Both the position numbers and the translations under genes were made by a program. 64,000 bases of DNA from Pedobacter cryoconitis (GTDB lineage: Bacteria; Bacteroidota; Bacteroidia; Sphingobacteriales; Sphingobacteriaceae): the NCBI RefSeq assembly GCF_014200595.1, contig NZ_JACHCG010000005.1:372001-436000 (forward strand). The letters run 5' to 3'. This document shows, in pieces, positions 44,027 to 53,477 of this stretch; within the stretch, counting starts at the first letter, position 1; each line of letters opens with the position of its first letter. A model generated the notes under the pieces. That model did no database searches, was not told where the DNA came from, and worked only from the letters and a program-made list of their open reading frames with translations.

Positions 44027-45220
44027 ATGAAAAAGAAAGTAGTTTTAGCTTTTAGCGGAGGTTTAGATACTTCATTTTGCTGTATTCACCTGGCACAGGA
44101 CCGTGGACTGGAAGTTCATTCGGTTATTGTTAATACAGGTGGTTTTTCTGATGAAGAATTACAGGAAATCGAAAAAAGAGCTTACGCTTTAGGAGTGGCC
44201 TCTCATGCTGTAGTTGACGAGACTGCAAATTATTACGAGGGCTGCATTAAGTACCTGGTATTTGGTAATGTATTGAAAAATGCAACTTATCCGCTTTCTG
44301 TAAGTGCTGAGCGCGTAAGCCAGGCTACTGCAATAGCAAACTATGTTAAAAAAATAGGTGCTGATTATGTAGCACATGGAAGTACTGGTGCTGGTAATGA
44401 TCAGGTACGTTTTGATATGATCTTTAATATTATCATTCCTAACGTAGAGATCATCACACCAATCAGAGATTTGAAATTATCCCGCGAAGCGGAAATAGAA
44501 TATTTAAGTAAACACGGAGTTGAATATAGTGCTGAAAAAGCAAGATATTCTATCAACAAAGGTTTATGGGGTACATCAGTAGGAGGAAAAGAAACTTTAA
44601 CTTCTAACGAGACTCTACCAGAAGAAGCATGGCCAACACAGGTTTCTGAAACTGAGAGCCGTAAAATCGAACTTACTTTTGAAAAAGGGGAATTGGTTGC
44701 CTTAGATGGTGAGCAATTAGAACCAGTCAAAGCAATCCAGAAATTACAGGCAATCGCACAGCCTTATGGTATCGGTCGTGATATCCATGTGGGAGATACA
44801 ATTATTGGAATCAAAGGACGTGTAGGTTTTGAGGCAGCAGCTCCAATGGTAATTATCAAAGCACACCATACTTTAGAAAAACATACTTTAACTAAATGGC
44901 AGTTGTCATGGAAAGAGCAATTAGCTTCTTTTTATGGAAACTGGCTGCATGAAGGTCAATTCCATGATCCGATTATGCGTAATATCGAAGCTTTCCTTGC
45001 AGACACACAAAGTACTGTGAGCGGAAAAGTATTTGTAGAGTTATTGCCTTACCGATTCCAGATTATCGGTATCGAGTCTGAGCATGATCTGATGAGCAAT
45101 AAATTCGGCAGCTACGGAGAAATGAACAATGCATGGAGTGGTGAGGACGTTAAAGGGTTCTCTAAAATTTTTGGTAACCAGGTTATGATCTGGCATAAAG
45201 TGAACGGAAATGAAGATTAA
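44027..45220 (+). CDS. argG: Argininosuccinate synthase
   Basis: The ATG at 44027 gives MKKKVVLAFSGGLDTSF, the family start; a TTG 6 bases earlier is not needed. The 397-residue enzyme has the P-loop SGGLDTS at residue 10, HGSTGAGNDQVRFD and GIKGRVGFEAAAP. It joins citrulline and aspartate with ATP. It overlaps argC by 11 bases. A short open frame just upstream (43965-44054) overlaps its start and is probably meaningless. Confidence 0.95.
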   Translation: MKKKVVLAFSGGLDTSFCCIHLAQDRGLEVHSVIVNTGGFSDEELQEIEKRAYALGVASHAVVDETANYYEGCIKYLVFGNVLKNATYPLSVSAERVSQATAIANYVKKIGADYVAHGSTGAGNDQVRFDMIFNIIIPNVEIITPIRDLKLSREAEIEYLSKHGVEYSAEKARYSINKGLWGTSVGGKETLTSNETLPEEAWPTQVSETESRKIELTFEKGELVALDGEQLEPVKAIQKLQAIAQPYGIGRDIHVGDTIIGIKGRVGFEAAAPMVIIKAHHTLEKHTLTKWQLSWKEQLASFYGNWLHEGQFHDPIMRNIEAFLADTQSTVSGKVFVELLPYRFQIIGIESEHDLMSNKFGSYGEMNNAWSGEDVKGFSKIFGNQVMIWHKVNGNED

Positions 45221-46181
45221 AGCAGGTATAGTTGGCGGTGCCGGGTATACCGGTGGTGAAATGCTGCGCCTGTTAGTGAATCATGATGGCGTAGAAATCG
45301 TATTTGTACACAGCAACAGTAATGGTGGAAATCTGATCTCAGACGTTCATACTGATCTTTTAGGAGATACTGACCTGCGTTTTACGGATGAACTTTCTTC
45401 TGCTATAGACGTACTTTTTTTATGCGTAGGCCATGGCGATGCAAAGAAATTCCTGGTTGCAAACCCTATTGCAGCTGGTATTAAAATAATAGACCTGAGC
45501 CAGGACTTCAGATTAGCTGAAGCTGCGGGGCAGGACTGGGTTTACGGTTTACCTGAACTAAACAGAGAACGTATTCAATCGGCAAACTTTATTGCGAATC
45601 CGGGTTGCTTTGCAACTTGTATCCAATTGGCTTTATTGCCACTGGCAGCAAAAGGTTTATTGAAAAGTGAAGTTCATATCAATGCAACAACTGGTTCAAC
45701 AGGTGCAGGACAAAGCCTTGCGGCAACTTCTCATTTTAGCTGGCGTAACAATAACCTGTCTGTTTATAAGGCTTTTGAACATCAGCATCTGAATGAAATC
45801 GGACAAAGTCTTTTACAGCTGGATGATGATTTTAATCAGGAGCTGAACTTCATCCCGCAACGCGGAGACTTTACCAGAGGTATCCTTGCTGCGGTTTATC
45901 TGGAAAGCGATTTAACAGCTGAACAGGCACAAAAGCTTTATGAAGACTATTATAGCGGACATCCTTTTACACATGTCAGTCAAAAAAATATTGATCTTAA
46001 ACAGGTCGTGAATACGAATAAGGGTTTGGTACATGTAGAAAAACATGGCAACAAATTATTAATAATCAGTATGATCGATAATCTGTTAAAAGGAGCAAGC
46101 GGACAGGCGGTACAGAATATGAATTTGATGTTTGGCTTAGACGAACGGCAAGGGTTGAAACTTAAAGCAGCTGCTTTTTAA
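45210..46181 (+). CDS. argC: N-acyl-gamma-glutamyl-phosphate reductase
   Basis: The 323-residue enzyme has the NADP-binding start GIVGGAGYTGGEMLR and the active-site NPGCFATC with catalytic C133. HVSQKNIDLKQVVN and GLVHVEKHGNK occur in the C-terminal part. It reduces acyl-glutamyl phosphate to the semialdehyde. Whether the acyl group is acetyl or succinyl is open. It overlaps argG by 11 bases. Confidence 0.94.
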   Translation: MKIKAGIVGGAGYTGGEMLRLLVNHDGVEIVFVHSNSNGGNLISDVHTDLLGDTDLRFTDELSSAIDVLFLCVGHGDAKKFLVANPIAAGIKIIDLSQDFRLAEAAGQDWVYGLPELNRERIQSANFIANPGCFATCIQLALLPLAAKGLLKSEVHINATTGSTGAGQSLAATSHFSWRNNNLSVYKAFEHQHLNEIGQSLLQLDDDFNQELNFIPQRGDFTRGILAAVYLESDLTAEQAQKLYEDYYSGHPFTHVSQKNIDLKQVVNTNKGLVHVEKHGNKLLIISMIDNLLKGASGQAVQNMNLMFGLDERQGLKLKAAAF

Positions 46182-46271
46182 ACAACAACTACGCCTGTTT
46201 AACAGGCATTGCAATCAAATTATTTTATGAATCTCCTGAGGTGAAAACCTGGGGTAAAAAGCTTTAAAAAG

Positions 46272-47405
46272 ATGAACTTATTCGATGTATACCCTTTAAA
46301 TGATATAGAAATTGTTAAAGCCTCTGGCAGTGCCGTATGGGACGCCAATGGGCAGGAGTACCTTGATCTTTACGGCGGACATGCCGTAATTTCTATCGGT
46401 CATACTCATCCTCACTATGTAAAACGTTTGACAGACCAGCTGAACAAAGTAGGATTTTACTCTAATTCAGTGAAAATACCTTTGCAGGTAGAGCTTGCAG
46501 AGAAACTGGGTAAAGTTTCCGGAAAGACTGATTATCAGTTATTCCTTTGTAACTCTGGTGCTGAGGCCAATGAAAATGCTTTGAAACTGGCTTCTTTCTA
46601 TAATGGAAGAAAAAAAGTAATTGCTTTTAAAGGAGCTTTTCACGGCCGTACATCCCTAGCTGTTTCAGCAACGGATAACCCTAAAATTATTGCGCCAGTA
46701 AATAGTACGGATAATATCGTTTTTCTTCCCTTCAATGATGAAGAAGCCCTGAAACATGCTTTTGAAGCTTATGGAGAAGAAATCAGCTCTGTGATTATTG
46801 AAGGTATACAAGGTGTTGGTGGAATTAAAGAAGCTTCCATTAGCTTCCTTCAACTGATCCGCACATTATGTGACCAATACAATGCCGTTTATATCGCTGA
46901 CAGCGTTCAATGTGGTTATGGCAGAACAGGTTTATTTTATTCTCATGATTATGCCGGGGTAAATGCCGATGTATATACCATGGCAAAAGGAATGGGAAAT
47001 GGTTTTCCTGTAGCGGGAATTTCTATTGCTCCTAAATTTACAGCATGGCATTCTATGCTGGGCACTACTTTTGGCGGAAATCATTTGGCTTGCGCAGCTG
47101 CGTTAGCGGTGCTGGAAGTTATGGAACAAGATCAGCTGATGGAAAATGCAGCGAAAACAGGTGATTATTTAATCACTGAACTTAAAAAGATCGAAGAAAT
47201 CCGTGAGGTAAGAGGACGTGGTTTAATGATCGGTATTGAGCTTCCTGAGGAACTTTCACAGGTTAAAAAGAACTTGCTGTTCAAGCAGTTTATCTTCACG
47301 GGAGAGGCCAAACCAAATGTGATCAGATTGTTGCCTGCGCTTAATCTGACCAAAGCACAAGCAGATCAATTTTTAGAAAACTTTAAAATTGCTATAAAAG
47401 GATGA
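46272..47405 (+). CDS. argD: N-acylornithine aminotransferase
   Basis: The 377-residue class III aminotransferase binds PLP through K239 in MAKGMGNG. Other motifs are GGHAVISIGHTHP, CNSGAEANENALKLA and ADSVQCGYGRTG. It converts acylglutamate semialdehyde to acylornithine. Its last codon overlaps the next gene by 4 bases. A 90-base gap with a small GCCTGT hairpin precedes it. Confidence 0.93.
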   Translation: MNLFDVYPLNDIEIVKASGSAVWDANGQEYLDLYGGHAVISIGHTHPHYVKRLTDQLNKVGFYSNSVKIPLQVELAEKLGKVSGKTDYQLFLCNSGAEANENALKLASFYNGRKKVIAFKGAFHGRTSLAVSATDNPKIIAPVNSTDNIVFLPFNDEEALKHAFEAYGEEISSVIIEGIQGVGGIKEASISFLQLIRTLCDQYNAVYIADSVQCGYGRTGLFYSHDYAGVNADVYTMAKGMGNGFPVAGISIAPKFTAWHSMLGTTFGGNHLACAAALAVLEVMEQDQLMENAAKTGDYLITELKKIEEIREVRGRGLMIGIELPEELSQVKKNLLFKQFIFTGEAKPNVIRLLPALNLTKAQADQFLENFKIAIKG

Positions 47406-48367
47406 ACCAGTTCACTTCAGTAAACGATGTTGAAGACATCGGCCAATTAGTAAAAGATGCCCTTACTTTAAAGAGCAATCCTTATGCAGATCAGCAATTG
47501 GGGAAAAATAAGACGCTTGGTCTTGTTTTTCTGAATCCAAGTTTGCGTACCCGCTTAAGTACCCAGAAAGCAGCTATTAACTTAGGAATGAGTGTAATGG
47601 TGATGAATATGGATAAAGAAGGATGGGCACTGGAAACTGAAGACGGAGTGGTCATGAACGGAACTACTGTAGAGCATATTCGCGAAGCAGCAGCGGTAAT
47701 GGGCCAATATTGTGATATCCTGGGACTTCGCTCTTTTCCAAAACTGGTGAACAGGGAGGAAGACTATAACGAAGATTTCTTTAACAAGTTTATCAAATAT
47801 TGCGGTGTTCCTGTGGTAAGTTTAGAAAGTGCTACCCGTCACCCTTTACAAAGTCTGGCAGATCTGGTAACGATTAAAGAAACCTGGAAGGGAACTACTA
47901 AACCTAAAGTGGTTCTGGCCTGGGCGCCACATATCAAGGCTTTGCCACAAGCGGTTCCAAACTCTTTTGCAGAATGGATGTGTAAAGCACAGCAGGAAGA
48001 TATGCTTGATTTTACGGTTGTTCAGCCAGAAGGTTACGAGCTTTCTGAAGATTTTACACCGGGTGCTCACATTACGCATAACTTGCAGGAAGCACTAGCA
48101 GGTGCAGATTATATTTATGTAAAAAACTGGTCGAGTTATAAAGAATATGGTAAAATCCTTCCTTATCCTGAAGGATGGATGCTGAACAATGAACTTTTAA
48201 AAGGGACAAATGATGCGAAAGTAATGCATTGTTTACCGGTTAGAAGGGATCTGGAACTTTCATCTGAGGTATTGGACGGGCCAAACTCTTTAGTGATCCA
48301 TGAGGCGGGAAATCGCTTATGGGCTGCACAGGCAGTTTTGAAAGGTCTGTTACAAAAGCTATCTTAG
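47402..48367 (+). CDS. argF': N-succinylornithine carbamoyltransferase (N-acylornithine transcarbamylase family)
   Basis: The 321-residue enzyme has the carbamoyl phosphate motif SLRTRLST (where classical OTCase has STRTR), W75 in the 80s loop, ATRHPLQSLADL and HCLPVRRD. As I recall, Glu92 in Xanthomonas acetylornithine enzymes is the selectivity residue and Pro90 stands there in the Bacteroides fragilis succinylornithine enzyme. Here the position is V90 (GTTVEHI), and Val at this site was shown to switch the Xanthomonas enzyme to succinylornithine. So succinyl specificity is predicted. Confidence 0.88.
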   Translation: MNQFTSVNDVEDIGQLVKDALTLKSNPYADQQLGKNKTLGLVFLNPSLRTRLSTQKAAINLGMSVMVMNMDKEGWALETEDGVVMNGTTVEHIREAAAVMGQYCDILGLRSFPKLVNREEDYNEDFFNKFIKYCGVPVVSLESATRHPLQSLADLVTIKETWKGTTKPKVVLAWAPHIKALPQAVPNSFAEWMCKAQQEDMLDFTVVQPEGYELSEDFTPGAHITHNLQEALAGADYIYVKNWSSYKEYGKILPYPEGWMLNNELLKGTNDAKVMHCLPVRRDLELSSEVLDGPNSLVIHEAGNRLWAAQAVLKGLLQKLS

Positions 48368-48372
48368 GGGGT

Positions 48373-48396
48373 GCCTGATTGCTTAAGAAATCAGGC
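48373..48396 (+). other. Hairpin between transcarbamylase and hydrolase genes
   Basis: GCCTGATT/AATCAGGC is a perfect 8-base stem with an 8-base loop and no T run. It could slow transcription or protect an mRNA end within the arginine operon. Confidence 0.45.
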
Positions 48397-48435
48397 CTCT
48401 ATTGGCTTAAAAACCGTTAAAACCTAAGAAATCTC

Positions 48436-49395
48436 ATGAAAAGGCTCAATCTTTTAATCTGTGCGCTTTGTTTTGCCGCACTCTCTTTTGCTCAGCAAAA
48501 AACTGTAGATAGCTGGACTGATGGTAAATTTATTACTGTCAACGGTGCTAAATTATGGGTAGTTACGGTTGGGCAGGGTGATCCAATTATTTTTATTGCT
48601 GGTGGTCCTGGTGGCGCGCATCCTGGCTTAAGAAGTTTTGATCCTTTAGCGGATGCAAATCATCAGCTGATTTATTTTGATGGGTTTGGCAGAGGAAAAT
48701 CAGATACTGCGAAAGTAGTTTCAGATTATAGCCTGCAAAGAGATATTGAAGATATAGAGGGGCTAAGAAAAGCATTGAAACTCAATAAAGTGTCTCTTTT
48801 GGGGCACTCTTACGGTGGATTAGTTGCGCAGGGGTACGCCATTAAGTATCCAAATAATGTAAGTCACCTGATTCTGGCCAATACTTTTCACAGTTATGTG
48901 ATGTGGCAGGAGAATGATGATAATTCTAACCATGAGATCAAAACGAATTATCCGGAAGTCTGGGCAGATCTGATGAAAATCAGGGAGCAGGGGGCTGTTT
49001 CAAGTGATGCACAGCATCAGGAGATTTATGGTAAAGTTCCTTATGGGTTTTTATACGCTTACAACCCTGGTCAGTTTGTTTCCAGAGGCAGAAAACCCTA
49101 TCCAAATAGCATGAATACCAAGCTATACTATCAAATGGTAGGCAGAGATGGTGATTTTTATGTGGGAAGTGATATTGGAACTTTTGACTTCAGGAAACAG
49201 TTAAAGGATTTAAAGATGCCGATATTAATAATTGGCGGCCGGTTTGACAGAGTAGCTACGCCCTGGATGATGGTAAAGTATAAAGAATACTGTCCGCAGG
49301 CGCAGTTTGTCATGTTTGAGAAATCGGGTCATAATCCACAGGTGGAAGAGCCTGAAAAAGAATTTCCTATCATCAATGAATTCCTTAAGAAATAA
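48436..49395 (+). CDS. Exported alpha/beta hydrolase, proline iminopeptidase-like
   Basis: The 319-residue protein has a signal peptide (LLICALCFAALSFAQ), unlike any other gene in the operon. The nucleophile elbow is GHSYGG, the oxyanion region AGGPGGAHPG matches proline iminopeptidases (S33), and the catalytic Asp and His are in GGRFDRVATP and KSGHNPQ. It should act outside the cytoplasm on peptides or esters. It sits 69 bases after the transcarbamylase and 3 bases before argB, so it is probably co-transcribed despite its different role. Confidence 0.82.
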   Translation: MKRLNLLICALCFAALSFAQQKTVDSWTDGKFITVNGAKLWVVTVGQGDPIIFIAGGPGGAHPGLRSFDPLADANHQLIYFDGFGRGKSDTAKVVSDYSLQRDIEDIEGLRKALKLNKVSLLGHSYGGLVAQGYAIKYPNNVSHLILANTFHSYVMWQENDDNSNHEIKTNYPEVWADLMKIREQGAVSSDAQHQEIYGKVPYGFLYAYNPGQFVSRGRKPYPNSMNTKLYYQMVGRDGDFYVGSDIGTFDFRKQLKDLKMPILIIGGRFDRVATPWMMVKYKEYCPQAQFVMFEKSGHNPQVEEPEKEFPIINEFLKK

Positions 49396-49398
49396 AGA

Positions 49399-50187
49399 AT
49401 GAAGCAGTTAACGATTATAAAAATAGGTGGAAATGTAATTGATAACTCTGAGAAGCTACATCAGTTTCTCGTTGATTTTACAGCTTTACCGGGAGATAAG
49501 ATCCTGATCCATGGAGGCGGTAAGATTGCCACAGAATTAGGGGCCTCCCTGGGAATTGAACCTAAACTCGTTGATGGCAGAAGGATTACAGATATTGAGA
49601 CCCTGCGTGTAGTGACGATGGTTTATGGCGGGTTGATTAATAAAAATATGGTAGCGCAATTACAAGCCAGAGGATGTAATGCGATTGGATTAAGTGGAGC
49701 AGATGGCAATGTGATTAAGGCAGTAAAACGCCCGGTCAAAGAGATAGACTTTGGTTTTGTAGGTGATCTGGATGAAAATTCTGTCTCTGTAACAACATTG
49801 GATAGTTTGCTTAAAAGTAAGCTGATCCCTGTTTTATGTGCGATTACGCATGACGGAGATAGCCAGTTACTGAATACCAATGCAGATACAATTGCTTCGG
49901 CGGTTGCTGTTGCAATGTCTTCGGTTTATGAAACACGCCTGGTTTACTGTTTTGAGAAAAAGGGTGTTTTACGTGATGTAGAGGATGAAACTTCGTTGGT
50001 AACAGAGATCAAAAGAGAAGATTTTGAACGTTTGCAGACCGAAGGGGTAGTTTCAGGAGGGATGATCCCTAAATTACATAATGCATTTGAAGCCATCAGG
50101 CAAGGGGTTAGTGCGGTCTATATTGGCAAAGCAGATGAATTACCACAGATTGATACACAGGGTTTTGGAACCCGATTAATAGATTAA
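49399..50187 (+). CDS. argB: N-acylglutamate kinase
   Basis: The 262-residue amino acid kinase fold has KIGGNVID at the start, HGGGKIATELGASLG, and the SGADGN/KAVKRPVKEIDFGFVGDL acylglutamate pocket. It phosphorylates the N-acylated glutamate gamma-carboxyl. The N-terminal extension that forms the arginine-inhibited hexamer in some kinases is absent, so it may not be feedback-inhibited in that way. One base separates it from proC. Confidence 0.93.
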   Translation: MKQLTIIKIGGNVIDNSEKLHQFLVDFTALPGDKILIHGGGKIATELGASLGIEPKLVDGRRITDIETLRVVTMVYGGLINKNMVAQLQARGCNAIGLSGADGNVIKAVKRPVKEIDFGFVGDLDENSVSVTTLDSLLKSKLIPVLCAITHDGDSQLLNTNADTIASAVAVAMSSVYETRLVYCFEKKGVLRDVEDETSLVTEIKREDFERLQTEGVVSGGMIPKLHNAFEAIRQGVSAVYIGKADELPQIDTQGFGTRLID

Positions 50188-50188
50188 T

Positions 50189-51007
50189 ATGGGACAATTT
50201 ACAGGCAAGATAGCGATACTGGGCAGTGGTAATATTGGAATTTCACTAGCCAAAGGATTAGTTAAAGCGAATTATGTACCTGCTGGTGCGATTACTTTAA
50301 CCAGAAGGACTTTAAGTCATTTAACCGGATTTGCAAATCTTGGTTATCAGATCAGTGCTGATAATGCTGCGGCTGTAGCAGCTGCGGATGTAATTGTTCT
50401 GGCGGTTTTACCACAGCAGCTCAATCAGCTGATGGAACAAATTTCTGGTGTGATTGATATCAAACGTCATCTGGTGATTTCTGTGGCTTCAGGAGTGAGC
50501 TGTGCAGCAATCCGGGAGAAACTTGGTGAGCAATTAGAAGTTATCCGTGCAATGCCCAATACAGCTATTGCCATTGGCCAGTCTATGACCTGTGTGGCTG
50601 CGGATCGCGCTTCAGCAGAAAATATAGTTGAAGTGACCAGGATGTTTGAAACGGTTGGTGCAGTAGTTAAAATTAATGAAGACCTGATGACCGCTGCCAC
50701 TGCTTTATGTGCTTGTGGTATTGCTTTCTTTTTAAGAGGTATCCGTGCAGCTTCGCAAGGTGGTGTAGAAATTGGTTTCCATGCAGATGAAGCGCTTAAA
50801 ATGGCTGTTCAGACTGCAAAAGGAGCCGCAGATTTACTCTTGCAAATGCAATCGCATCCAGAGCAGGAAATTGATAAAGTAACTTCGCCAAAGGGATGTA
50901 CTATTGCAGGCTTGAATGAAATGGAGCACAATGGATTCAGTTCATCCCTGATCAAAGGCATTAAGCTTTCGGCTATAAAAGCCGGGGCATTATATACAAA
51001 AGAATAA
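50189..51007 (+). CDS. proC: Pyrroline-5-carboxylate reductase
   Basis: The 272-residue enzyme has the NAD(P) fold start IAILGSGNIGISLAKGL, LAVLPQQL, RAMPNTAIAIGQSMT and the C-terminal SPKGCTIAGLNEMEHNGF motif. It makes proline from pyrroline-5-carboxylate. Placing it inside an arginine operon, as I recall for other Bacteroidetes, suggests that ornithine or glutamate semialdehyde is shared between the arginine and proline routes. Confidence 0.93.
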   Translation: MGQFTGKIAILGSGNIGISLAKGLVKANYVPAGAITLTRRTLSHLTGFANLGYQISADNAAAVAAADVIVLAVLPQQLNQLMEQISGVIDIKRHLVISVASGVSCAAIREKLGEQLEVIRAMPNTAIAIGQSMTCVAADRASAENIVEVTRMFETVGAVVKINEDLMTAATALCACGIAFFLRGIRAASQGGVEIGFHADEALKMAVQTAKGAADLLLQMQSHPEQEIDKVTSPKGCTIAGLNEMEHNGFSSSLIKGIKLSAIKAGALYTKE

Positions 51008-51010
51008 ATT

Positions 51011-52078
51011 ATGATAGAGACGCTGCAAAAAGATAGTTTGGAATTGTTGAAGAATCTGATCAGTATTCAATCTTTCAGTAAGGAAGAGGACAAAACTGCT
51101 GATCTGATCGGGCAATTTTTGCAGGAACGAGGAATTAAAATACACCGTAAGCTGAATAATATCTGGGCTTATAATCAGCATTTCGATGCAAGTAAACCTA
51201 CAGTGCTTTTAAATTCGCACCATGATACGGTAAAGCCAAACTCAGGTTATACGAGAGATCCTTATGAACCGAAAATAGAAGACGGAAAGTTATATGGATT
51301 GGGAAGTAATGATGCAGGAGGCTGCCTGGTTTCACTGATTGCTACTTTTCTGTATTTCTATGCACAGGAAGATCTGGCTTATAATATCTGTTTAGCAACT
51401 ACAGCCGAGGAAGAAATTTCAGGGAATAACGGACTGGAATGTATTATTCCTGATCTTGGGGAACTGGAATTTGCTATTGTTGGTGAGCCAACAGAAATGC
51501 AGCTTGCGATTGCAGAAAGAGGATTGCTGGTGCTGGATTGTACAGTTACCGGAAAAGCTGGCCACGCGGCAAGAGAAGAAGGTGATAATGCAATTTATAA
51601 AGCATTGAAAGATATTGAATGGTTCAGGAACTACCGTTTTGCAAAAGTATCTGAAGTATTCGGGCCTTTGAAAATGTCGGTTACGATTATCAATGCTGGT
51701 TCTCAGCACAACGTAGTGCCTGCAACTTGCACTTTTACCGTAGATGTAAGGGTTACTGATGCGTATACCAATGAAGAGGTGCTGCGGATTATCCGTACCC
51801 ACGTGGATTGTGACGTCCAGGCACGCTCTGTCCGGTTAAAGCCTTCATCAATTGATAAAGAGCATCCGCTTGTTCAGTCTGGTATTGCATTGGGCAGAAC
51901 TACTTATGGTTCGCCAACCACATCTGATCAGGCTTTATTAAGTATTCCTTCTGTAAAAGTAGGGCCTGGTGATTCAGCACGGTCACATATGGCGGATGAA
52001 TATGTATTCGTTAAGGAGATTGCTGAAGGAATACAACTATATATTGATATGCTTAAACCGGTTATTAACGGGAAATAA
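51011..52078 (+). CDS. argE: M20 family deacylase, ArgE-like (N-acylornithine/acylcitrulline deacylase)
   Basis: The 355-residue dinuclear zinc hydrolase has LNSHHDTV, GLGSNDAGGC, TTAEEEISG and VGEPTEMQLAIAERG, the M20 metal and dimerisation motifs. In pathways with an acylornithine transcarbamylase, the acyl group is removed from acylcitrulline instead of acylornithine. By position it removes the acyl group before ArgG. Whether it prefers acetyl or succinyl is the open question. Confidence 0.85.
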   Translation: MIETLQKDSLELLKNLISIQSFSKEEDKTADLIGQFLQERGIKIHRKLNNIWAYNQHFDASKPTVLLNSHHDTVKPNSGYTRDPYEPKIEDGKLYGLGSNDAGGCLVSLIATFLYFYAQEDLAYNICLATTAEEEISGNNGLECIIPDLGELEFAIVGEPTEMQLAIAERGLLVLDCTVTGKAGHAAREEGDNAIYKALKDIEWFRNYRFAKVSEVFGPLKMSVTIINAGSQHNVVPATCTFTVDVRVTDAYTNEEVLRIIRTHVDCDVQARSVRLKPSSIDKEHPLVQSGIALGRTTYGSPTTSDQALLSIPSVKVGPGDSARSHMADEYVFVKEIAEGIQLYIDMLKPVINGK

Positions 52079-52083
52079 CATTT

Positions 52084-52097
52084 GCTCCTGCGGGAGC
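52084..52097 (+). other. Small hairpin between argE and argH
   Basis: GCTCC/GGAGC with a 4-base loop, followed by GTTTTATAA. It may be a weak pause or processing site within the operon. Confidence 0.4.
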
Positions 52098-52119
52098 GTT
52101 TTATAATTTATAATAGACA

Positions 52120-53451
52120 ATGAAAATCTGGCAAAAAAATATAGAAGTAAATAAAAGTATTGAGAGTTTTACTGTAGGTCAGGACAGGGAGCTGGATTTA
52201 CAAATGGCGGCTTTTGATGTGCTGGGTTCTCTGGCACACGTAGAGATGCTGGAAAGTATCGGTTTACTGACTGCTGCTGAGCTTGCAGAAATACAAAAGG
52301 AACTGAAGCATATTTACGCTGAAATTGAAGCTGGAGAGTTTAAAATTGAAGATACAGTAGAGGATGTACATTCACAAGTTGAATGGTTACTGACGCAGCG
52401 TATCGGTGAAGCGGGTAAGAAGATCCATAGCGGAAGATCACGTAATGACCAGGTTTTAGTGGATCTGAAATTGTTTTTCAGAGACAGGATTGAAGAGATG
52501 GTGCGTAATTCTGCGGTCTTGTTTCAGCAGTTAATTACATTAAGTAATACACATAAAGACAAGTTGTTACCGGGTTATACACATTTGCAGATTGCAATGC
52601 CTTCTTCTTTTGGACTTTGGTTTGGCGCTTATGCAGAAAGCTTAGTGGATGATATGGAAATGATGCTGGCGGCATGGAAGATCTGTAATAAAAACCCTTT
52701 AGGCTCTGCTGCGGGTTATGGTTCATCTTTTCCATTGAACAGAACGATGACTACCAATCTTTTAGGGTTTGAGAACCTGAATTATAACGTAGTTTATGCA
52801 CAGATGGGCAGAGGGAAAACAGAAAGGATACTGGCTCAGGCGATGTCTTCTGTCGCAGCTACCCTGGCTAAAATGGCGATGGATGTATGTTTATTTATCA
52901 ATCAGAACTTTGGTTTTATCAAATTTCCTGATGAACTGACTACAGGTTCAAGCATTATGCCGCATAAAAAGAACCCGGATGTGTTTGAACTGATCCGTTC
53001 AAGATGTAATAAGATTCAGGCATTGCCGAATGAGATTGCAATGATGACGACTAATCTGCCATCAGGCTATCACCGCGACTTGCAATTATTGAAAGAGAAC
53101 CTTTTTCCTTCGATAGTTTCTTTAAATGAGTGTCTGGAAATGACAACATATATGTTACAGCATATCACGCTGAAGGATGATATATTGGCAGATAAGAAAT
53201 ATGCTTATTTGTTTAGTGTAGAGGTGGTTAATGATTTGGCTTTAAAGGGTGTCCCTTTTAGAGAAGCTTATCAGATAGTGGGAGAGACGATTGAAAATGG
53301 TACCTTTGTACCGGGAGTTCAGGTAAATCATACCCATGAAGGCAGCATAGGAAATCTATGTAATCCGGAAATTGAAGTGATGATGGAAACTATTCTCGAC
53401 CAGTTTAATTTTGAAAAAACCAAGTTAGCTATTCAAAGTTTGCTAGCTTAA
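52120..53451 (+). CDS. argH: Argininosuccinate lyase
   Basis: The 443-residue fumarase-superfamily enzyme has HSGRSRNDQV, LLPGYTHLQIAMP and the signature TGSSIMPHKKNPD. It splits argininosuccinate into arginine and fumarate, the last step. Standard length. It is 41 bases after argE. Confidence 0.94.
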   Translation: MKIWQKNIEVNKSIESFTVGQDRELDLQMAAFDVLGSLAHVEMLESIGLLTAAELAEIQKELKHIYAEIEAGEFKIEDTVEDVHSQVEWLLTQRIGEAGKKIHSGRSRNDQVLVDLKLFFRDRIEEMVRNSAVLFQQLITLSNTHKDKLLPGYTHLQIAMPSSFGLWFGAYAESLVDDMEMMLAAWKICNKNPLGSAAGYGSSFPLNRTMTTNLLGFENLNYNVVYAQMGRGKTERILAQAMSSVAATLAKMAMDVCLFINQNFGFIKFPDELTTGSSIMPHKKNPDVFELIRSRCNKIQALPNEIAMMTTNLPSGYHRDLQLLKENLFPSIVSLNECLEMTTYMLQHITLKDDILADKKYAYLFSVEVVNDLALKGVPFREAYQIVGETIENGTFVPGVQVNHTHEGSIGNLCNPEIEVMMETILDQFNFEKTKLAIQSLLA

Positions 53452-53477
53452 TTCTAACCATTAATAAATTATATAAC

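Noticed and set aside
43965..44054. 29-codon frame between the GNAT gene and argG
   Set aside because: Too short, overlaps the argG start and has no hydrophobic or Arg-rich character; probably chance.
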